Part shown: positions 1 to 8,131 of the stretch, one piece after another
Layout: each line of letters starts with the position of its first letter
Numbering within the stretch: the first letter of the stretch is position 1
DNA from: Chitinophagales bacterium
GTDB lineage: Bacteria; Bacteroidota; Bacteroidia; Chitinophagales; Saprospiraceae
Assembly (NCBI GenBank): GCA_013299105.1
Contig: JAAFJY010000005.1
Span: 246,904-310,903, forward strand
Reading direction: 5' to 3'
DNA length: 64,000 bases
The notes under the pieces: generated by a model
What the model saw: the letters and a program-made list of their open reading frames with translations, nothing else
The model's database searches: none
Told to the model about the DNA's origin: nothing
Translations under genes and position numbers: made by a program

Positions 1-16
1 GAGATCGTTGGATCAT
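1..16 (-). CDS. N-terminus of a minus-strand gene, probably a DUF4143-type ATPase (partial)
   Basis: Only the first five codons (MIQRS) lie in the window; the gene runs off the left edge. The start codon is the minus-strand ATG at 16-14. Two things suggest its identity. The residues match the start of the ATPase stub at 27395 (MIQRRLKKILG). It is also preceded, nine bases upstream, by a three-unit repeat array like those in front of the other ATPase genes here. The family assignment is inference from context. Confidence 0.4.
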
Positions 17-25
17 TTTTTATAT

Positions 26-91
26 TTTACTCAATGCGTTGAGCAAATTTACTCAATATACTGAGCAAATTTACTCAATACGCTGAGTAAA
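26..91. repeat. Three tandem 22-bp palindromic units upstream of the left-edge gene
   Basis: The units start at 26, 48 and 70 with an exact 22-bp period. Each has arms TTTACTCA and TGAGCAAA (TGAGTAAA in the last) around six variable bases, so every unit is a near-perfect palindrome. The array ends nine bases before the minus-strand ATG at 16 and would cover its promoter. Two-helical-turn spacing and dyad symmetry are typical of protein-binding operators or iterons; that role is inferred. Confidence 0.85.
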
Positions 92-860
92 TTTTCAGCA
101 AGCACCACAAAAAAGGAAAGTGAACGATTAAAAGCGAAGATTTTGAGCTTACCTGGCTATACTCGTCCACGTTAAGTTTTGTGCAAAGCCACAAAAAGAA
201 AAGCGAATAAAAATTCACTCTGCGGAATCTTAGGATAGTATGACCTCGCCGAAGGCGGGCATTTTTGGTACTTTTGTTTCTTTTGATTCCTTTTGTGTTT
301 CAAAAAAAAAACACTTTTGCTTTTGCACAATACCTTTTTTGGTTTAATATAAGGCGATTTGTAAATAAAAACCTACCCAAATAGAACAGAAAACAGGCTA
401 CTTTTTGGATGGATATTGTGCTGAATTTTCATGCTTTTTGGCGCTTGACAAGGCTGGACACGAATCTAAATCCCTGATTTTCAATTAAATATTCTTTTTC
501 TTTTTTTCTTGACAAAAAAAGAAACAAAAAAGTCAAGGGCTGTGATCAAATCCTGCGATTTTGCTTGAAAGTTCTGACGGGAATCCACCAAACTCGCTCC
601 TTCGTCGCTCAGACAGTGGTGGCTTCTGATCCGTCAGCCCTTTCGCAAAATCGGGATTTGCTCAAGGCCCGTTTGGCCCCCGGACAGAATCCCCACAAAA
701 GCTTGGGCTTACATCGTTTTGAGCAGCACTTTTTTCGGGTATCTTATTTTTTGTACCACCCCTAAAATCATGCTGGAAAAACTGCAATTCTGCAAATCCT
801 GCTTCATCCACCACCACTCTTTCCCCAAAAAGCCCTTTTTTTGCAGCTAAAACCAAGTAC
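92..860. other. Gene-free stretch before gmhA
   Basis: No convincing gene was seen. It holds T- and A-rich tracts at about 270-340 and 490-530 and a long imperfect hairpin at 552-656. A reading frame over 565-765 crosses the hairpin and has no recognisable protein features, so it was not called. Confidence 0.6.
552..656. repeat. Long imperfect inverted repeat (intergenic stem-loop)
   Basis: Paired segments are CGATTTTGC (556-564) with GCAAAATCG (645-653), CTGACGG with CCGTCAG, and CCACCA with TGGTGG, giving an imperfect stem of about 45 bp with a loop near 595-615. An A-rich tract around 510-530 precedes it. The design is that of a dispersed non-coding intergenic element rather than a gene. 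Confidence 0.6.
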
Positions 861-1436
861 ATGCATCCCTTGATCCAAACTAGAATTGCTTCGCATTTGT
901 ACGCTGTCACCTTGCTTCACGAGGACGAATACCTCTTGGCCAGGGTCGATGCAATGGCCAAAATGCTCATTGCTTGCTACCAGCAGGGGGGCAAAGTCTT
1001 GTTTTGTGGCAATGGAGGCAGCGCCGCCGACGCCCAACACCTGGCTGCCGAGCTCAGTGGGCGTTTTTACAAAAACCGTGCGCCGCTTTTTGCCGAAGCC
1101 TTGCATGTCAATACCAGTTACCTCACGGCAGTGGGCAATGATTATGGCTACGATTTGGTTTTTGCCCGCATGGTCGAAGCGATGGCCCAGCCGGGGGATG
1201 TGTTGGTAGCCCTGTCGACATCGGGAAATTCGCCCAATGTGCTCAAAGCCATAGAAATGGCCCAACAAAAAGGCATGAAAGTGGTGGGCCTGAGCGGAAT
1301 GGGAGCTGGCAAATTGGCAAATTTGGTAGATTTGCTGATCAATGTGCCCTCAGAGGATACCCCACGGATCCAGGAATGCCACATGCTGGTGGGGCACATC
1401 GTGTGTGAAATTGTCGAAGCAAGCCTTTTTTCATGA
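861..1436 (+). CDS. gmhA: Sedoheptulose 7-phosphate isomerase (GmhA)
   Basis: A 191-residue SIS-domain protein of the usual GmhA length. It is expected to convert D-sedoheptulose 7-phosphate to D-glycero-D-manno-heptose 7-phosphate, the first step to nucleotide-activated heptose for surface glycans, in the cytoplasm. The phosphosugar-binding motif CGNGGSAADAQH is at residues 49-60, LSTSGNS at 118-124, and the Glu/His pair in QECHMLVGH at 171-179. The stop codon overlaps the next start as ATGA, so translation is probably coupled to the GmhB-like phosphatase, which acts next in the same pathway. No kinase or nucleotidyltransferase (HldE) gene is in the window. Confidence 0.93.
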   Translation: MHPLIQTRIASHLYAVTLLHEDEYLLARVDAMAKMLIACYQQGGKVLFCGNGGSAADAQHLAAELSGRFYKNRAPLFAEALHVNTSYLTAVGNDYGYDLVFARMVEAMAQPGDVLVALSTSGNSPNVLKAIEMAQQKGMKVVGLSGMGAGKLANLVDLLINVPSEDTPRIQECHMLVGHIVCEIVEASLFS

Positions 1437-2566
1437 AGCATTCAGCCCTTTTTCTCGACCGCGATGGGGTCATCAACGAGCGTTTGGTGGACGATTATGT
1501 ACGCAATTGGTCGCAATTTAAGTTTTGTGAGGGCGTGCCTTTTGCCCTCAGTGTATTGCGACCCTATTTTGAGCGCATCGTAGTGGTGACCAACCAGCAA
1601 GGGATTGGAAAAGGCCTGATGAGCGAAGCGGAACTGGACGAGATTCATACCAAAATGATGCTAGAACTGGAGGAAGCAGGCTGCAAAATCGACGGCGTCT
1701 ACCACTGCCCCCATTTGGCTAACGCTGGCTGTGATTGCCGCAAACCCGCCACGGGCCTGGCCCTGCAAGCCCAGAGAGACTTTCCCGAAATTGATTTCAG
1801 CAACTCTTTTTTGGTCGGTGACTCGGAGTCTGACCTGCTACTGGCCAAGGCACTAGACTCATTCAGCATTTGGATCTCCCCGGATTTTGACGACCTGAAT
1901 TTAGCCGACCTGTGCGATGACATGCACGGAAGCCTACTTGAATGGACCCAAGAGTTTTTGGAATATGAAGTAGAAAACCTATACGAACAGGGAGAAAGGC
2001 AGCGCCGGGCCTTCGCTCAGGCAGCCAAGGCCGATTTGCAGAAAAAAGGCGTCATTGCCATCTCCAGGGCTCCCTACCGCAACCAGGAATTGCACAGCAT
2101 GTGCGCACGCCTGATCAGCACTTATGCCGATTTGTGGAAATTGGGCAAAGTCTTCCCCGCTAAAACCCTGTATCCGCTGAAAAACAGTGAAATTGAGCCC
2201 GATCTCTTGTTTTTCAACCGCGAACATTCTGCCGAATTTGAAGAAGAGCAACGTGGCTTTCCCGCGCCTGACCTCATCATTGAATTTTTGCCTTTGCTGC
2301 TCGATGACCATTCCCGGCTATCGCGCAAAAAAGATTACGCCCGTTTTGGAGTGAGCGAAATCTGGACTTTTGACTACTCCGAGCACGTCATTTACCAACA
2401 CCTGCTGCAGCGAGAAGGCAGCAGCACTTTCTATGAATCCACCCGTCTGGAAATTGGTGACGACCTGGTCTCTACCGCCATTGACGATTTCAGTGCCCCA
2501 GTAGCTGCTTTTTTTGACCTGAACGAGAATTTGAAGGCCTTGCAGCGGATTTTGAAGGTGGGGTGA
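1433..2566 (+). CDS. GmhB-like heptose bisphosphate phosphatase fused to a Uma2-like nuclease domain
   Basis: A 377-residue protein, twice the normal GmhB length. Residues 1-175 form a HAD phosphatase: DRDGVIN at 9-15, VVTNQQGIGKG at 51-61, the zinc-binding CPH...CDC at 92-102 that marks GmhB, and GDSESD at 129-134. It should remove the C7 phosphate of heptose 1,7-bisphosphate. Residues about 200-377 resemble Uma2 (DUF820), a PD-(D/E)XK endonuclease family: EPDLLF near 255, APDLIIEFLP at 278-287, a Lys/Tyr pair, then GVSEIWTFD at 306-314. Family members usually stand alone. The reading frame is continuous through the junction, so the fusion looks genuine. It overlaps gmhA by four bases. The role of the nuclease part is unknown. 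Confidence 0.87.
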   Translation: MKHSALFLDRDGVINERLVDDYVRNWSQFKFCEGVPFALSVLRPYFERIVVVTNQQGIGKGLMSEAELDEIHTKMMLELEEAGCKIDGVYHCPHLANAGCDCRKPATGLALQAQRDFPEIDFSNSFLVGDSESDLLLAKALDSFSIWISPDFDDLNLADLCDDMHGSLLEWTQEFLEYEVENLYEQGERQRRAFAQAAKADLQKKGVIAISRAPYRNQELHSMCARLISTYADLWKLGKVFPAKTLYPLKNSEIEPDLLFFNREHSAEFEEEQRGFPAPDLIIEFLPLLLDDHSRLSRKKDYARFGVSEIWTFDYSEHVIYQHLLQREGSSTFYESTRLEIGDDLVSTAIDDFSAPVAAFFDLNENLKALQRILKVG

Positions 2567-2605
2567 AAGTTGAAGTTGAAAGGTTGAAATGTTGAAGGGT
2601 TGAAA
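2567..2605. repeat. GTTGAA-type 9-bp simple repeat
   Basis: Four to five imperfect units of GTTGAARRG follow the stop codon. The same simple repeat, in either orientation, occurs at 4098-4138, 9236-9275, 23092-23116, 36468-36498, 36648-36682 and 37652-37708, mostly just outside coding ends. Confidence 0.75.
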
Positions 2606-2607
2606 AG

Positions 2608-3018
2608 TCACTTCCGCATCACCGTAATCTTCACGATCCGCTCCTGCTCTACTTCATAAATCAACACCAACTCCACTGGCTGGTCAGCGCCTCGTCGCCC
2701 GATGATGTGCTCGTGGTCGATGACTTTGTTGTCGAAAACAATGCGTTTGAGGATGGTCGAATGCAGCTTGGGTGAAAGTTCGAATAACTCCTGGTAGGTT
2801 TTGCGCACTTGCTCCAGGCCTTGCATGGTCATTTTTCCATCGGCATAATTGTACATTTTGATCTCCGGGCTGAACCAGGCCATGAAGCCCTCGATGTCGC
2901 GTTGGTTGTAGGCGTCGAGGTTTTTTTGCACCACTTGTTCGGGGCTGAGTTGGGCGTGTAAGTTGCTCATGGCAATGAATAAACTGAGGAAAAAGAGGAT
3001 TGCCTTTCTAGAAAACAT
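2608..3018 (-). CDS. Exported NTF2-like (SnoaL-type) protein
   Basis: A 136-residue protein with an N-terminal signal peptide (hydrophobic core up to NLHAQ), followed by a compact alpha/beta domain beginning LSPEQVVQKNLDAYNQRDIE. The initial helix with YNxRDIEGFMAWFSPEI is typical of the NTF2/SnoaL fold, a cone-shaped barrel used by many small enzymes and binding proteins. No catalytic set can be assigned. The start chosen (MFSRKAIL) places the signal peptide at the N-terminus; an upstream in-frame Met at 3105 would add 29 residues lacking such features. The gene stands alone and converges on the heptose pair. Confidence 0.7.
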   Translation of the reverse strand: MFSRKAILFFLSLFIAMSNLHAQLSPEQVVQKNLDAYNQRDIEGFMAWFSPEIKMYNYADGKMTMQGLEQVRKTYQELFELSPKLHSTILKRIVFDNKVIDHEHIIGRRGADQPVELVLIYEVEQERIVKITVMRK

Positions 3019-3140
3019 GACAGAAGAGTTAATTTTTGAACAAAAATACCTTGATTCCCCTTCTTTGGTTAAAGAAAAGTGATTGTTTGACCATAAATAG
3101 ATCACTTTAACATGGGAATCGTTATTTTCGTGATATTAAA

Positions 3141-3375
3141 ACGTTTCCAAAATAAACGTTTCCAATTTTTACGGATGTTGGTCGAAACAAAAGTCAACAT
3201 CACGCTAAAATCACGGTCAAAATCGTGGTCAAAATCGTGTTGGCAATCCGTGAAAATCCGTTGAATCTGTTCCATCTGTGTTCCCAACCCGCACAGCGGG
3301 GCGAAAAAAAAGATTCGTGCCTACAGCGAGGCAACGTAGTTGCGAATTGGAAAGGTTTATTCGTGGCTTGTCACT
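3141..3375. repeat. MITE-like element, copy 1
   Basis: It begins with AATAAACGTTTCCAATTTTT and ends with GAATTGGAAAGGTTTATT, forming terminal inverted repeats. Inside are tandem CGGTCAAAATCGTG units, a CCGTG/TCTGTGTTCCC segment, and CCGCACAGCGGGGCG and GCCTACAGCGAGGC near-palindromes. Related copies lie at 25198, 38712, 39387 and 49582. There is no coding capacity. Confidence 0.65.
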
Positions 3376-3395
3376 AACCAAAAAACCACACTTCG

Positions 3396-3893
3396 ATGTT
3401 CAAAAAAATATTTCTGCTCGGTTTGGCTTGTTTTTGCACCTTTACTCTTGCCCAGGCTCAATTTAGGGCGGGCGGCGGCTTTACTTATGGGGCCCGTTTC
3501 GAAAAACCTGGCTTGTTTGGCCGGGCTGAATTTCAAATCAAAGAAAAACTAGGCATCGCGGCCACCGCAGCCTATTATTTTCCTCGCAAAGATGGCTTAT
3601 TGGGCGTGACCTCTACCCGTTCGGCCATCAGTGCGGATGCTACTTATGCCATTTTGAGCAACGATTGGTTGGATTTCTACGGCATTGGCGGCTTAAATGT
3701 ACTTTTTTTTGGCACCAAAGTGGATGGCGTAGCCAACAGCCGCACCAATGGTACCAGCGTAGGTTTCAACGTGGGCGGTGGCATTCGGTACAAACTTGAT
3801 GACAGTCCCATCGTGCCCATCGCCGAAGTGCGCGTGGCCAACAAGGGCCAAAACGAGCTGATCATCAACCTGGGCGTTTTGTATTCGTTCTGA
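3396..3893 (+). CDS. Small outer membrane beta-barrel protein
   Basis: 165 residues: a signal peptide (MFKKIFLLGLACFCTFTLAQAQ) followed by alternating beta strands such as GGGFTYGARF, AEFQIKEKLGIAATAAYYF, GGLNVLFFG and VGFNVGGGIRYKL, ending in the C-terminal aromatic strand NLGVLYSF. Size and pattern fit an eight-stranded outer membrane barrel of the kind common in Bacteroidota. No binding or enzymatic motif was recognised. It stands alone on the plus strand just after a MITE-like element, which may carry or disturb its promoter. Confidence 0.75.
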   Translation: MFKKIFLLGLACFCTFTLAQAQFRAGGGFTYGARFEKPGLFGRAEFQIKEKLGIAATAAYYFPRKDGLLGVTSTRSAISADATYAILSNDWLDFYGIGGLNVLFFGTKVDGVANSRTNGTSVGFNVGGGIRYKLDDSPIVPIAEVRVANKGQNELIINLGVLYSF

Positions 3894-4012
3894 TTCTTTT
3901 TGAATAGCCTGGGAAGGCCCATAATTGGGGAGACGACAGGCCAATTCTGGCGTAGGCAACAAATCTTAGGCTTCTAGCGAAGCCAGTCGTTGGACATACG
4001 TCTGGGGGCGCG

Positions 4013-4097
4013 TTTTCTACAAAGCTTGGGCTTCTAGCGAAGCCGCTGGTGCATGGTCTCCTGACCAGCACCTAGCATTTGTGCGTTTGCAACGCAC
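4013..4097. repeat. Structured intergenic repeat with GTGCGTT-TGC-AACGCAC hairpin
   Basis: A perfect 7-bp stem GTGCGTT/AACGCAC at 4081-4097 follows a GGTCTCCTGACCAGCACC segment. Two copies of GCTTCTAGCGAAGCC lie nearby (around 3970 and 4030). The same module order (GGTCAGGAG..., then ACGCGTT-TGT-AACGCGT) occurs at 33960-34052. Confidence 0.6.
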
Positions 4098-4138
4098 GTC
4101 CAACTTTTCAACCCTTCAACTTTTCAACTTTTCAACCA

Positions 4139-6676
4139 CTAAATATCCACCCGGAAGCGCAAGTTCAAGCGCCGCGAAGTCAGGTAAGTAGGAATGGCAT
4201 ATTGCTGCTGAAACACGGTCTTGATCCAGTTGTTGCCAGCTTGGTTTTGCACATCCAGCAGGTTGAATACTTCCAGGCTCACCCAGGCATTGCGGGTGAA
4301 CTTGAAGAAGTTATCGGGTTTCTTGTACTTCATGGTGTTGCGGTCCCAAAGCGCGAGGGAGAAACCGATGTCCACGCGGTTGTAAGGGTTGAAGCGGTAA
4401 GTGTTGCGGTAAACCACATTGTTGCCCCTCAAGCCAAAAGGCAAGCCCGTGCCCACCGTGAAGTTGAGGTGCATCCTGAAATTTTCGTTGCGGGGTAGGT
4501 AGTCCTGGAAAAACATCGACATGTTGAAAAAACGATCGGTGGGGCGCGGCACGTCCCGCACTTCGGTGGCTTCGGTGGCACCAATCTCGCGGGTCAGGTG
4601 CTGTACGCCCAGCAAGCGTTCGCGGGCGCGCAGGAAACTGAGGTTGATCCAGGATTCCGCACCAGGCACAAATTCACCGTTGATGCGCATGTCGATGCCT
4701 GTCACGTAGCCTTCGGAGTCGTTTTGGCCGGAGTAGCGGATGCGCACGTTTTCGATCTCGTAGGAAACCAGGTCCCACAAAGATTTGTAATACGCCTCGG
4801 TGATGAACTTGAACTTCTTAGGGTTGCGGCCCATGTAAAAATCATAAGTCAGGCCGCCCACCAGGTGCAGCGATTTTTGGGCTTTTAAGTCGGTATTGAC
4901 CTTGCCATCGGGCGCACGCATTTCGCGGTAAAAAGGCGGCTGCACATACAAGCCCACGGCCAAGCGGTAAGAAATATCGGTGTTGCCCGCCAGGGGTTTG
5001 TACAAGATTTGGGCCCGGGGCGAGATCAACAACTCCTGGTTAAGGTCCCAATAAGTGGCCCTTACCCCCGCCGAAATACGCCATTCGCCCTTGTTGTTGT
5101 TGCGGAAAGTGTAGGTGTCTTGAAAAAAACCATTGACCCGATTAGAAACCAGGGTATTTTGGGTTTTCAACACACTGAAGAGTAAAATTTGCGCAGGGTC
5201 ATAAGGCAGGGAATAGCCCGCCGAATCCAGGCGTTCCCATTCGTTGATGCGATCAAAAATGTCTTCGCGCTGGTACTTGATTTGCCAGGTGAGGAAGTGG
5301 CTGCTGCTTTTTTCCTCACCCAGGTAAGTTTTTTGCAGTTCAATGCCACCACGGTGTTCGAGGTTGAGCAAGTTGATGTTCAAAAAGTTGCGCACATACT
5401 GGTGCTGGGTGCCCGTGCCCAATTCGGCCAAGGGTTTGCCAAACTCGCCGCTGCCAACATCCGACTCAATCTGCCGCAAACTGTAATCGCCGATGATGTC
5501 GAAAGTCTCGTTTTCATCCGAACGGAAACGCGAAGCCATGAGCTTTAAAAACAGTGGGTTGCGTTTTTTTTCTGGCAAATAAGTGAGCGAAACGCCCCCC
5601 ATTGAAGTGATGAAGCGGTCTTTTTCCTGGCCTTCAAACTCGGTGAACAACTGCAAGGCAAAGTTGATCAATCCAAAACCACTTGATCCGCTTTCGGGCA
5701 CAAAACGGTAATCGGCCAGGTTGTAATTACCCAGAAAACCCACTTGTAGATCGCGGGTAATGTCGTAGGTAATGTAGGTTTGCACGTCGGCAAAATTGGG
5801 CAGGTATTCGCCTTTCACGTCCAAAGAACTGAGCAGGTAGCTATTGGTTTTGTAGCGCGCTCCTATCAGGTAACGGAGCTTGCGAAAGTTGTCTTTTCCG
5901 GTTTTAAAACTGCCTTCCAAGTGCGTAGTTCCACCCAGTAAACTCGCACTCAAGGAAGTTTTCAAGGTATCCGGGCGCTTGTACTTGATGTCCAGAACCG
6001 AGGAAAGGCGGTCGCCAAAACGCGATTCAAAGCCGCCTGAAGAAAAGGACAAGTCGCGCATGAGGTCAATGTTGGGAAAACTCAGGCCTTCTTGCTGCCC
6101 TGCGCGGACCAATTGCGGACGGTAAATCTCAAAATCGTTGACGTACACCAGGTTTTCGTCGTAGTTGCCCCCTCGCACATTGTATTGCGAACTCAATTCG
6201 CCACCCGTGCCGCTGGTCGTACCCAAGGCTATAGAGGGCAAGATACTCTCCAAGTTGCCCGTAGTGGAGGGCAGGATTTTAAACGCTTCTACGCCTTCGC
6301 GGATCATGCCCCCGCTTTCGATGCGGCTTTCTTTCACCACAAACTCCAAACCAGACTCGGCAGGGGCGAGTTTTACATCCACTTGCTTGCTGCTACCCGC
6401 TGGCATTGGGCGTACAGTGACCGAAGATCGCTGGTAGGCAACCCGCGCAAACACCAATTCAAAGCTCTTGTTGGCGGGGACCACCAAGCTGTAGCGACCA
6501 TTCGCAGCGGTAGCCGTGGCGAGCTTGGTGCCTTCGACGAATACATCCACCAATTCTACCAAGGAATCGGTCAGGACATCGCGTACCGTCCCCGTGATCC
6601 GGGCCGTATTGGCGTCTTGGGCGTGGATTTGACCAAAAGCAATGAAAAGCAGGCAAGCGAGTAAAAACTTGTTCAT
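4139..6676 (-). CDS. TonB-dependent receptor with carboxypeptidase-like N-terminal domain
   Basis: An 845-residue outer membrane receptor. A signal peptide (MNKFLLACLLFIAFGQIHA) is followed by a carboxypeptidase-regulatory-like domain (ARITGTVRDVLTDSLVELVDVFVEGTKLAT) at about residues 25-105, a plug domain including YNVRGGNYDENLVYVNDFEIYRP, and a C-terminal barrel ending NLRFRVDI. Such proteins import large substrates with TonB/ExbBD energy; the substrate cannot be told from sequence. There is no SusD-like or DUF4249 partner beside it. An in-frame upstream Met at 6757 was rejected because it would bury the signal peptide. Confidence 0.9.
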   Translation of the reverse strand: MNKFLLACLLFIAFGQIHAQDANTARITGTVRDVLTDSLVELVDVFVEGTKLATATAANGRYSLVVPANKSFELVFARVAYQRSSVTVRPMPAGSSKQVDVKLAPAESGLEFVVKESRIESGGMIREGVEAFKILPSTTGNLESILPSIALGTTSGTGGELSSQYNVRGGNYDENLVYVNDFEIYRPQLVRAGQQEGLSFPNIDLMRDLSFSSGGFESRFGDRLSSVLDIKYKRPDTLKTSLSASLLGGTTHLEGSFKTGKDNFRKLRYLIGARYKTNSYLLSSLDVKGEYLPNFADVQTYITYDITRDLQVGFLGNYNLADYRFVPESGSSGFGLINFALQLFTEFEGQEKDRFITSMGGVSLTYLPEKKRNPLFLKLMASRFRSDENETFDIIGDYSLRQIESDVGSGEFGKPLAELGTGTQHQYVRNFLNINLLNLEHRGGIELQKTYLGEEKSSSHFLTWQIKYQREDIFDRINEWERLDSAGYSLPYDPAQILLFSVLKTQNTLVSNRVNGFFQDTYTFRNNNKGEWRISAGVRATYWDLNQELLISPRAQILYKPLAGNTDISYRLAVGLYVQPPFYREMRAPDGKVNTDLKAQKSLHLVGGLTYDFYMGRNPKKFKFITEAYYKSLWDLVSYEIENVRIRYSGQNDSEGYVTGIDMRINGEFVPGAESWINLSFLRARERLLGVQHLTREIGATEATEVRDVPRPTDRFFNMSMFFQDYLPRNENFRMHLNFTVGTGLPFGLRGNNVVYRNTYRFNPYNRVDIGFSLALWDRNTMKYKKPDNFFKFTRNAWVSLEVFNLLDVQNQAGNNWIKTVFQQQYAIPTYLTSRRLNLRFRVDI

Positions 6677-7052
6677 GTCGAAAGTGAGTATGTGAGCGTA
6701 TAAAAATAAAGCGATCCAATTTGGGTTTAGCGAAAAAAGATAAACAACTGGTTGCAAGGAAGTTGTGTTCTTTTTTTTTGCTAAACCTCAAAAACAAATT
6801 GGAATGGTTTATTTTAGCTCTATTACTATATGTAGCTGGAGGAGGCGCAAAACTACGAATAAAAGGCAAGTATCAAGCCTGGATTCGTTTTGTCCAGCAG
6901 TATTAACGCGATTATGTCGGGCGGAGTATGGCTGCCAGACGACAATGAGGGTACAAGCTTTACCCAATTCATTCAACAATTCTGACAGTTCATGTGAGAA
7001 GGGCTATAAAAGCAGGTAAACAGCATGTAAATTTGTTTAGATTCTGTCCAAA
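6677..7052. other. Divergent intergenic region, no gene seen
   Basis: This 376-bp stretch separates the minus-strand receptor from the plus-strand kinase operon and must hold both promoters. An exact promoter could not be pinned down. No hairpin or repeat stands out. Confidence 0.6.
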
Positions 7053-8108
7053 ATGGAAGAGCAAAAGAGCAATATGAAATTGCCACAATACAACGGAAAA
7101 GACACCTTGGTGATGCTGCTGATTGTTCCCAGCGTGACCTTGTTTATTAACGTCATCATTTTTGGGAAACAACTGTTCTCAGGGCCCTTGTTTTTGGGAC
7201 TGACAATGGGCAGTACACTTTTATTGGGTACGGTCTATTTCATTTTATATGGATACATCGCAATCATCGTCAGAGATCGGATCGCGGGCGAAGAAAAATT
7301 TAAGCTAAGGTTGGCGGTAATGGTATTGATTTTTACTGCACTAAACACCCTGACGATCTACTCCTTGTTTCTTTGGTTCGACGCGATCCCTTTTTTCAAA
7401 TTTGAATTCGATCAAGGTCGGTTTTTGTGGGTGCATTATACGGTAATGGTTTTTAGCATATTCACCACCTTGCTCATGGAGGGCATCCACCAATACAAAG
7501 CTTGGCAAAGGAACGAATTCGCTGCTTTTACGTTGAACCGCGCCATCAAAAAAAGCCAACTGAGCAGCTTGAAAAGCCAAGTCAACCCCCATTTCCTATT
7601 CAATAGCCTCAACTCTTTGTCCAGTTTGATCCAGGAAGATGAAAAAAAGGCCGAAAAATTCCTGGACGAGATGAGCAAGGTTTACCGCTACATGCTGCGC
7701 GAGGACGATCAATGGGTGCCTTTGGAAACGGAGTTGGATTTTCTCAAATCGTATGAGCACGTCTTGGCCGCCCGTTTTGGGGAAGGCTTGTGCATCAACA
7801 AACACATCGAGTCAAATTGCTTGCCTTGTGGCATCGCTGCGTTGAGTTTGCAAATCATTATCGAAAACGCATTTACCCAAAATGTGGTCAGCAAAAACAG
7901 GCCCTTGCACATCGAATTACTAGCCAATGGCACAGCTGAATTGCTGATCAGGCACAATGTTCAGCACAAAAGCAACAGCGACTTGAAGGATCCCGAAGCG
8001 GGTTTGGATCACCTCATCAACCTGTATCGCCTGACCAAGCACCAAATCGTGGTCGATGATTCGCAAACCACGCAACGCACTATAAAAATTCCCCTGATTA
8101 ACCGCTAA
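7053..8108 (+). CDS. LytS-type membrane sensor histidine kinase, N-box variant
   Basis: 351 residues. Four predicted membrane helices (about 18-38, 46-72, 86-109, 127-146) are followed by a cytoplasmic His_kinase domain with the phospho-acceptor motif SQVNPHFLFNSLNSLSSLI (His180). The ATP-binding N-box reads IIENAFTQN, where the two neighbours have LVENxxKHN, so the usual Lys-His is Thr-Gln; the glycine-rich segment is GLDHLINLY. It is first in an operon with a second kinase (23-bp gap) and a LytTR regulator. It may be a weak kinase or a partner in a heterodimer; this is inference. Confidence 0.85.
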   Translation: MEEQKSNMKLPQYNGKDTLVMLLIVPSVTLFINVIIFGKQLFSGPLFLGLTMGSTLLLGTVYFILYGYIAIIVRDRIAGEEKFKLRLAVMVLIFTALNTLTIYSLFLWFDAIPFFKFEFDQGRFLWVHYTVMVFSIFTTLLMEGIHQYKAWQRNEFAAFTLNRAIKKSQLSSLKSQVNPHFLFNSLNSLSSLIQEDEKKAEKFLDEMSKVYRYMLREDDQWVPLETELDFLKSYEHVLAARFGEGLCINKHIESNCLPCGIAALSLQIIIENAFTQNVVSKNRPLHIELLANGTAELLIRHNVQHKSNSDLKDPEAGLDHLINLYRLTKHQIVVDDSQTTQRTIKIPLINR

Positions 8109-8131
8109 ACTTTGCCTTAAAGCGTCGTCAA

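Noticed and set aside
565..765. Open frame of 66 codons before gmhA
   Set aside because: It runs through a long imperfect hairpin and has no protein-like features; better explained as a structured intergenic repeat.
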